Shown: piece by piece, positions 57,241 to 64,000 of the stretch
How positions within the stretch are numbered: position 1 is the first letter of the stretch
Layout: every line of letters begins with the position of its first letter
Assembly: GCA_028829895.1 (NCBI GenBank)
Contig: CM054179.1
Span: forward strand, 51,109,391 to 51,173,390
Direction: 5' to 3'
Length of the DNA: 64,000 nt
DNA from: Sinotaia quadrata
Taxonomy: Eukaryota > Mollusca > Gastropoda > Architaenioglossa > Viviparidae
Program-made: the position numbers and the translations under genes
Notes under the pieces: model-generated
What the model saw: the letters and a program-made list of their open reading frames with translations, nothing else
The model's database searches: none
What the model was told of the DNA's origin: nothing

Positions 57241-57760
57241 GTGTATTTGTTTTTGACAACTGTTATACAATCTTCGGTAATGGCTGTTTTTTCAGTGGCA
57301 GGATGTTTGTGTATTGGAGTGAAAAACTCTCACTACGGCAGTGTTGGATCACGTCCAGATACTTGTGCAGGGGGTGGAGGGGTGGAACGTGAAGGTGTTC
57401 GTTGGGCTGCCTACTATCAAGAGCAGACAATCGATAAGGGGTCCCTGGGGCGCCGCTGGGAAAGCGATATAGTTTGCACGAATCTGACCGTAATCCGTGT
57501 TGGCGGTCGGGTTCGCCGCCCGATTAATCAAAGTCGGCAAACGCATTGAAGCAGGGAACTTGTACAAGTCTCGCGGTGTCTTCTCGGGGAGAAAAGGGAC
57601 GTAAATCTCATCGGAAGGGAGATAAGGCGGATTCGAAATTAGTAGAAAACGATTGGGAACTTTATGCTTTATGAACATGTCTGTCTTCTCTGGCTTTTGT
57701 GCATTGTCTAACGCATTGTCCAACGCATTGTGAAATGTTGCTTACTTGACAAAGAAGCAG
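57241..57760. other. GC-richer island with an open frame on each strand
   Basis: Markedly richer in G, C and CpG than the flanks. It is open for 124 codons on minus (57,349-57,723; Pro-rich, for example SNPPYLPSDEIYVPFLPEK) and 102 codons on plus (57,241-57,549). Neither matches a family I know. It may be an exon, a transposon fragment or a CpG island. Confidence 0.4.
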
Positions 57761-57970
57761 GGGGTGTCCGTCGCAGAACCGCTGAATACCCGTGAATCAC
57801 TACTTCTGTAGGTCAAGACCAACCTGCAGGTTGCTAACAATCCGGCAGTACGTAGCATCCTTCCTACGTCAGTCTAAACTGAAAATCTGAAATTGCCAGA
57901 ATGTCATTTTTTTTTTTTATATACTTGTGTTATATGAAATAGGACCGATATGATTTATGCGTATATGTAG

Positions 57971-58017
<47 letters not shown>

Positions 58018-58018
58018 C
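57971..58018. repeat. (TG)n microsatellite with GCGC end
   Basis: About 20 TG units followed by (CG)n, alternating purine-pyrimidine throughout. Confidence 0.98.
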
Positions 58019-59119
<1,101 letters not shown>

Positions 59120-59689
59120 CTACTCGAATAAAGAAAAGCAAATAGAAGACAGAAAAAGACAGAAAGAGAAATATAAAAAAATAGCAAAGCACCCACGGGC
59201 AAGCACACACGCCATATGCATACACACTCACATGCACACTCACAAACATACACATACACACGCATACAGAGAATTATGCGTAGCAAGTAAATTGAATGGT
59301 GACTGGGGCAAGGGACCGTAAATTGCAACTAAAAGAAAATTTCTTGATTGATCTGTTATATCGTCGTGAGTAAATGAACGACTTTCGATGAAATTCAAAC
59401 GAATACGGTATTAACAATGGATCTGATTACAAGACAAACTCGACTGACGATTTGTTTCGCGTCTCGGCGTGCCAGATTGAATAGAACCGGTAACTAAGGG
59501 AGCTAATTTGGATCCATTGAGAACGTAATCACCTGCAGACAACACATTGCTTATAATCAACTGTTTGCTTTCTTTCGTTTCCAATGAACAGCCAGCATAT
59601 GCGTTGAACAATAAATTATTTATTAAAAATAATTATATTTCACTCGTCTTCTATGCGCTTGTCTCTTGGCGGTTGCATGGAGTTTCGTT
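59120..59689. other. Gene-free stretch
   Basis: No ORF or repeat of note beyond the CA-rich patch. Confidence 0.5.
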
Positions 59690-60113
59690 GTACAAAAGAT
59701 TCCTTGACTGTCAAACGCTGTGAAAAGATTCCTTGACTGTCATATGCCGTGAAAAGATTCCTTGACTGTCATATGCCGTGAAAAGATTCCTTGACTGTCA
59801 TATGCCGTGAAAAGATTCCTTGACTGTCATATGCCGTGAAAAGATTCCTTGACTGTCATATGCCGTGAAAAGATTCCGTGACTGTCATATGCCGTGAAAA
59901 GATTCCTTGACTGTCATATGCCGTGAAAAGATTCCTTGACTGTCATATGCCGTGAAAAGATTCCTTGACTGTCATTTGCCGTGAAAAGATTCCTTGACTG
60001 TCATATGCTGTGAAAAGATTCCTTGACTGTCATATGCGGTGAAAAGATTCCTTGACTGTCATATGCCGTGAAAAGATTCTGTGACTGTCATATGCCGTGA
60101 AAAGATTCCGTGA
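59690..60113. repeat. Minisatellite, 29-bp unit, about 14 copies
   Basis: GTCATATGCCGTGAAAAGAT with TCCTTGACT. Copies differ at single positions only (CCG/CTG/CGG, CCTTG/CCGTG), so homogenisation is recent. Confidence 0.97.
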
Positions 60114-60116
60114 CAT

Positions 60117-60689
60117 TTGGCGATCGTGAGTACATTCTTTAGATGTTCTGGTACAACATTGACCAGGGACTAGTAACTATGATATGCATGATTTCTGGTA
60201 CAGCATTGACTAGGGACTAGTAACTATGATATGCATGATTTCTGGTACAGCATTGACTAGGGACTAGTAACTATGATATGCATGATTTCTGGCACAGCAT
60301 TGACTAGGGACTAGTAACTATGTTATGCATGATTTCTGGTACAGCATTGACTAGGGACTAGTAACTATGTTATGCATGATTTCTGGTACAGCATTGACTA
60401 GGGACTAGTAACTATGATATGCATGATTTCTGGCAGAGGGATTGAGTGTCAGCAGATAGTTAGGTTAAGATAGATGTCATGTAGTTTGTATCATATGACT
60501 AGCGCGTGGCCAAGACTGTCAGTCTTTAGGAATGTTTGTGAAAGGCACACTAAGAATATTCAATCCAGAGAGAAAGGTGTGTGTCATATAAAATTAGACA
60601 CTTTTCGGCATCAAGTTTGACCATATATAAATACTATTCCCAAGTCAATGCTGTACCAGAAATCTAAAGAATGTACGCACGATCGCCAA
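60117..60689. mobile_element. Inverted-repeat element with internal 47-bp tandem repeats
   Basis: The left arm (60,117-60,168, starting TTGGCGATCGTGAGTACATT) and the right arm (60,639-60,689, its complement starting TTGGCGATCGTGCGTACATT) match over about 51 bp with about six differences, including a one-base gap. The inner half of the left arm (CTGGTACARCATTGACYAGG) is the start of a 47-bp unit repeated about six times to about 60,432. No ORF. This arrangement recalls non-autonomous molluscan elements with tandem-repeat cores; no target-site duplication was found. Confidence 0.7.
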
Positions 60690-60724
60690 GCGTTCTGATG
60701 AATGGCCTCTTAATGCTTTTGACA

Positions 60725-60958
60725 GTCAAACAATATCTTGTCCATTTAATAGTAGACATAGAATATCTTGTCCATTTAATAGTAGACATAGAATATCTTG
60801 TCCATTTAATAGTAGACATAGAATATCTTGTCCATTTAATAGTAGACATAGAATATCTTGTCCATTTAATAGTGGACATAGAATATCTTGTTCATTTAAT
60901 AGTCGGTCAAATAGTATCTTGTTCATTTAATAGTCGGTCAAACAGCATCTTGTTCATT
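60725..60958. repeat. Minisatellite, 30-bp unit, about 8 copies
   Basis: AATATCTTGTCCATTTAATA with GTAGACATAG. The right-hand copies change to GTCGGTCAAA. Confidence 0.96.
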
Positions 60959-61435
60959 TAGCACCAAAATAAACTAAATGATGAGAAACTGAACAGTCGC
61001 AGCGTTAAGAAAAAGAACACAATAGAAGCTATTTTCTAAAATTACCCGAGAATATCATTGTTCACGACAAACGTATTAAAATCTTACGTGAGAAAGAGTA
61101 CACAAAACACAGGGTTCAGGCTGCAAGTTACCTGTTACAGGAAGCAATAAAGTTAAACGTAATCATAGGATGCATGGGTATAAGAAATGTCATTAATTTT
61201 AATTACAAACTAAATTAATAATAGATAAAGTAAACAACAACTGCGATGACGACGACGACGACGACGACGACGATGATGATGATGATTGTGGTCGTAAAAG
61301 TTTATTTCGTCATACTGTCTGTTTTGTCTGACGAAAAGTTTCACAATTCAGGAACGATGCTTCCGGACTGATTAGTTCTGACGTCATTACAAGAATTCCT
61401 ACATAAGACTGATTTTCCAGAATCCAGTTGGCATT
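60959..61435. repeat. Mostly unique stretch with a (GAC)n(GAT)n run
   Basis: The trinucleotide run is at 61,246-61,286; the remainder is unique and has no gene. Confidence 0.7.
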
Positions 61436-61746
61436 GCTTCTTTATGTTTTGATTGGAGTTCCTTGTTCTACTTCTTTATGTTTTGATTGGAGTTCCTTGT
61501 TCTACTTCTTTATGTTTTGACTGGAGTTCCTTGTTCTACTTCTTTATGTTTTGACTGGAGTTCCTTGTTCTACTTCTTTATGTTTTGATTGGAGTTCCTT
61601 GTTCTACTTCTTTATGTTTTGATTGGAGTTCCTTGTTCTACTTCTTTATGTTTTGATTGGAGTTCCTTGTTCTACTTCTTTATGTTTTGATTGGAGTTCC
61701 TTGTTCTACTTCTTTATGTTTTGATTGGAGTTCCTTGTTCTACTTC
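61436..61746. repeat. Minisatellite, 34-bp unit, 9 copies
   Basis: TTCTTTATGTTTTGATTGGA with GTTCCTTGTTCTAC, almost perfect (only an ATTGG/ACTGG difference), the most homogeneous array in the window. Confidence 0.97.
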
Positions 61747-62089
61747 TGAATTTGACTGCAAGTGGCAATGATTGACTCTACCTTGAGTGAGTGCGTCAGT
61801 GAAAGTGTAAGACCTCATCTCTGACATAACTCACCACGGACAACAAAAAAGACAGGGGAAGCCAGAATGCAGGTCACTTTTTTCAATGAGAAAAGCTATC
61901 GAACTTTACTGTTCTGTGTGATGTCATAATATCGTTGTTTTGTTTGCATATCACTTGAAAGTGAGCATTTCAGAAGCACTATACAGAGTGGATGCAGATT
62001 GAACTTTGCGGTTAAAACCAAGCCTTTAAAGGCATCCACTATAGACAATCAATAAGTGAGCTGCTGGGCTTGGAATAAAATTGATTTGC
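61747..62089. other. Unique stretch
   Basis: No gene or repeat recognised. Confidence 0.5.
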
Positions 62090-62127
<38 letters not shown>

Positions 62128-62236
62128 CTGTGTGTGTGTGTATGTGTGTGTGTATGTGTGTGTGTATGTGTGTATGTATGTGTGTGTGTATATGTGTGTA
62201 TGTGTGTGTGTATGTGTGTGTGTATGTGTGTGTGTC
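62090..62236. repeat. Compound (TA)n(TG)n microsatellite with TATG interruptions
   Basis: A TA run followed by TGTGTGTA units. Confidence 0.97.
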
Positions 62237-62544
62237 ATGTATGTCCTTACCTGCATTTGATTAAATGCTAAATTATGTTGCATAGCTTTTCTAGATAGAT
62301 TTTGATTGTTAATAAACAGTACTCCTTTTATTAAACACACATGATTTCTAAGTGAGATGCTTTGGGATGAAAGGGGAGAGGAGTAGTGGTGGTGGCGGAA
62401 TATAATAAATAATAGGTCGGACATAAGGGCCTTGAATGCAGTTGCCAACTACTAGTTATTTGTATATATGACAGGTCAGTGCTACCCCATGATATTTACC
62501 TATAACACAAACGCTAACATTGGGGCGGGGGGAGGGCGGGTTAA
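62237..62544. other. Unique stretch
   Basis: G-rich near 62,521-62,540; no gene seen. Confidence 0.5.
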
Positions 62545-63012
62545 GGGTACAGGGATCACTAGTCTGTACATGTATTGATCACTAGTATGTACGAGATTTT
62601 GATCACTACTATATAGGAGATTTTGATCACAAGTGTTTTGTTCACTAACGTGTACAATATTTTGATCACAAGTGTTTTGTTCACTAACGTGTACAAGATT
62701 TTGATCACAAGTGTTTTGTTCACTAACGTGTACAAGATTTTGATCACTACTCTGTAAGAGTTTTGGATCACTAGTCTGTACGGGTTTTGGATCACTAGTC
62801 TGTACGGGTTTGGATTACTAGTCTGTACGGGTTTTGAATCACTAGTCTGTACGGGTTTTGGATCACTAGTCTGTACGGGTTTTGGTCACTGGTCTGTACG
62901 GGTTTTGGATCACTGGTAGGTACGAGTTTTGGGTCACTGGTCTTAAGGGTTTTGGGTCACTGGTCTGTACGAGTTTTTGATCACTAGTCTGTAGGGGCTT
63001 CGGATCACTATA
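62545..63012. repeat. Minisatellite, about 24-bp unit, 17-19 copies
   Basis: ATCACTAGTCTGTACGGGTT with TTGG. At 62,625-62,740 it includes a longer unit of about 50 bp (GTGTTTTGTTCACTAACGTG), repeated three times, as a higher-order form. Confidence 0.95.
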
Positions 63013-63097
63013 TATTCTTTGGATTAATCAGCAGAACTGAAGCAAGTTTCTCTAACGACGATAAGTACGGTTAATATACGGTCCTCTGGGTACTGGA
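63013..63097. other. Short unique gap
   Basis: Nothing recognised. Confidence 0.5.
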
Positions 63098-63142
63098 TTG
63101 TGTGTGTGTGTGTGTTGTGTGTGTGTGTGTGTATGTGTGTGT

Positions 63143-63174
<32 letters not shown>
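63098..63174. repeat. Compound (TG)n(AG)n microsatellite
   Basis: A TG run with one break passes into an AG run. Confidence 0.97.
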
Positions 63175-63175
<1 letters not shown>

Positions 63176-63481
63176 TGGTGAATTCATACTTATTGCGGAA
63201 GTTAGATTAGCCAAAAGATCAGCGTGCACTTTTAACCATTAGACGTCACTGAATGAAAGCAGTGGACTGTTCATGCAAAAAGCATTAGGTTAGACTTTCA
63301 GACAGTAAATTAAAACATCGGAAATCACTGGTCTCTTTATTTATGAACAGAGAGACTGGCTTTGTATTAATCCATTAGTAGCCATTGGACTCCATTTGTT
63401 AAAATATCTTTTTTGGTACAGACAGACGAACAACATTAAAACATCGATAGCTAGTGGAGTCGTCATATTAACAATCGGATT

Positions 63482-63484
<3 letters not shown>

Positions 63485-63551
<67 letters not shown>

Positions 63552-63562
63552 CAGACAGACAG
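63485..63562. repeat. (AG)n microsatellite ending in (ACAG)n
   Basis: About 29 AG units, then ACAGAC repeats. Confidence 0.98.
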
Positions 63563-63913
63563 ACCTTACTTTAAAATATTCGCACCAAGTTATTCTTCAT
63601 GCTATAGTCTGGAATATTCAGAGAAGCAGACCCTAGGTCACACTCTAGAAGACTGATTCTGTCACCCAAAAAAATTAAAAGTAAGAAACGGGTCAAGAAT
63701 CCTGTCAATGAAAAGAAAGTGTATGATAAATTTAAGTTCGGCTTGCTCTTGGCGCGAACGTATTCACACCGTACAATTCATTAATATTTAATGTTTGTGA
63801 TAAAAAAAAACACAACACCATACATACTCACACTTGCACATTCACATACACACGCACACAAACATATAAATGCATGAAAATAGACATAGCGCACGCAGCC
63901 ACATGCTTCATAC
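63563..63913. other. Unique to CA-rich stretch
   Basis: No gene. CA-rich words (CACATACACACG) occur from 63,810 onward. Confidence 0.5.
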
Positions 63914-63914
63914 T

Positions 63915-63967
<53 letters not shown>

Positions 63968-63970
63968 GCA
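63914..63970. repeat. (AC)n(GC)n microsatellite
   Basis: An AC run followed by a CG run, alternating purine-pyrimidine throughout. Confidence 0.98.
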
Positions 63971-64000
63971 TACCCTCACCCATGAACAAACATATTTACA

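Noticed and set aside
57349..57723. 124-codon frame as a confident gene
   Set aside because: The frame is intriguing but has no domain, no supported splice sites and an overlapping open frame on the other strand. Kept as an island with a finding only.
60664..60961. Repetitive open frames on both strands over the 30-bp array
   Set aside because: Period of 30 keeps frames open; peptides are perfect repeats of the unit.

Overview
This window is AT-rich, repeat-dominated metazoan nuclear DNA. The abundance of degenerate minisatellites, GATA, TTTC and TG/AG microsatellites, tRNA-derived modules, a FLYWCH-type Mutator relic, a hAT relic and a long-LTR element fits a marine invertebrate, most likely a mollusc. 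That assignment is inference; no diagnostic gene, rRNA or intact tRNA gene is present. No complete host protein-coding gene can be supported.

Layout. 1-7,502: several minisatellites, a CA-rich patch, a 36-bp repeat and one copy of a dispersed 225-bp repeat (4,586-4,810), ending in a degenerate array of about 2 kb. 7,503-14,780: a young, complete LTR element on the minus strand, inserted in that array. It has 2.08-kb LTRs that differ by one base, a primer-binding site, a polypurine tract, and one intact 573-codon ORF, but no recognisable reverse transcriptase, RNase H or integrase. The minisatellite appears to resume on the far side. 15-27.8 kb: mostly featureless AT-rich sequence with short arrays. 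27.86-29.87 kb: a single 2-kb array. 30.0-33.85 kb: a decayed FLYWCH plus MULE transposase (minus strand), flanked by direct repeats, a tandem trimer of tRNA-like modules and a minisatellite. 34.77-34.98 kb: a tRNA-derived SINE candidate. 35.8-36.4 kb and 51.6-51.95 kb: copies of another dispersed repeat. 36.5-42.7 kb: dense micro- and minisatellites. 42.7-49.1 kb: quieter, with two NRF1/CRE-like sites, one candidate exon with a consensus donor and one tRNA-like module. 51.18-51.57 kb: the 3' end of a hAT transposon. 52-64 kb: more arrays, including a 573-bp inverted-repeat element whose terminal sequence has been amplified inside it (60,117-60,689).

How the parts relate. The only apparently functional unit is the LTR element, which has the cis-signals for transcription, priming and plus-strand synthesis but would need enzymes from an autonomous partner. 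Everything else looks like decayed mobile DNA and tandem repeats, several of which seem to be amplified from transposon ends.
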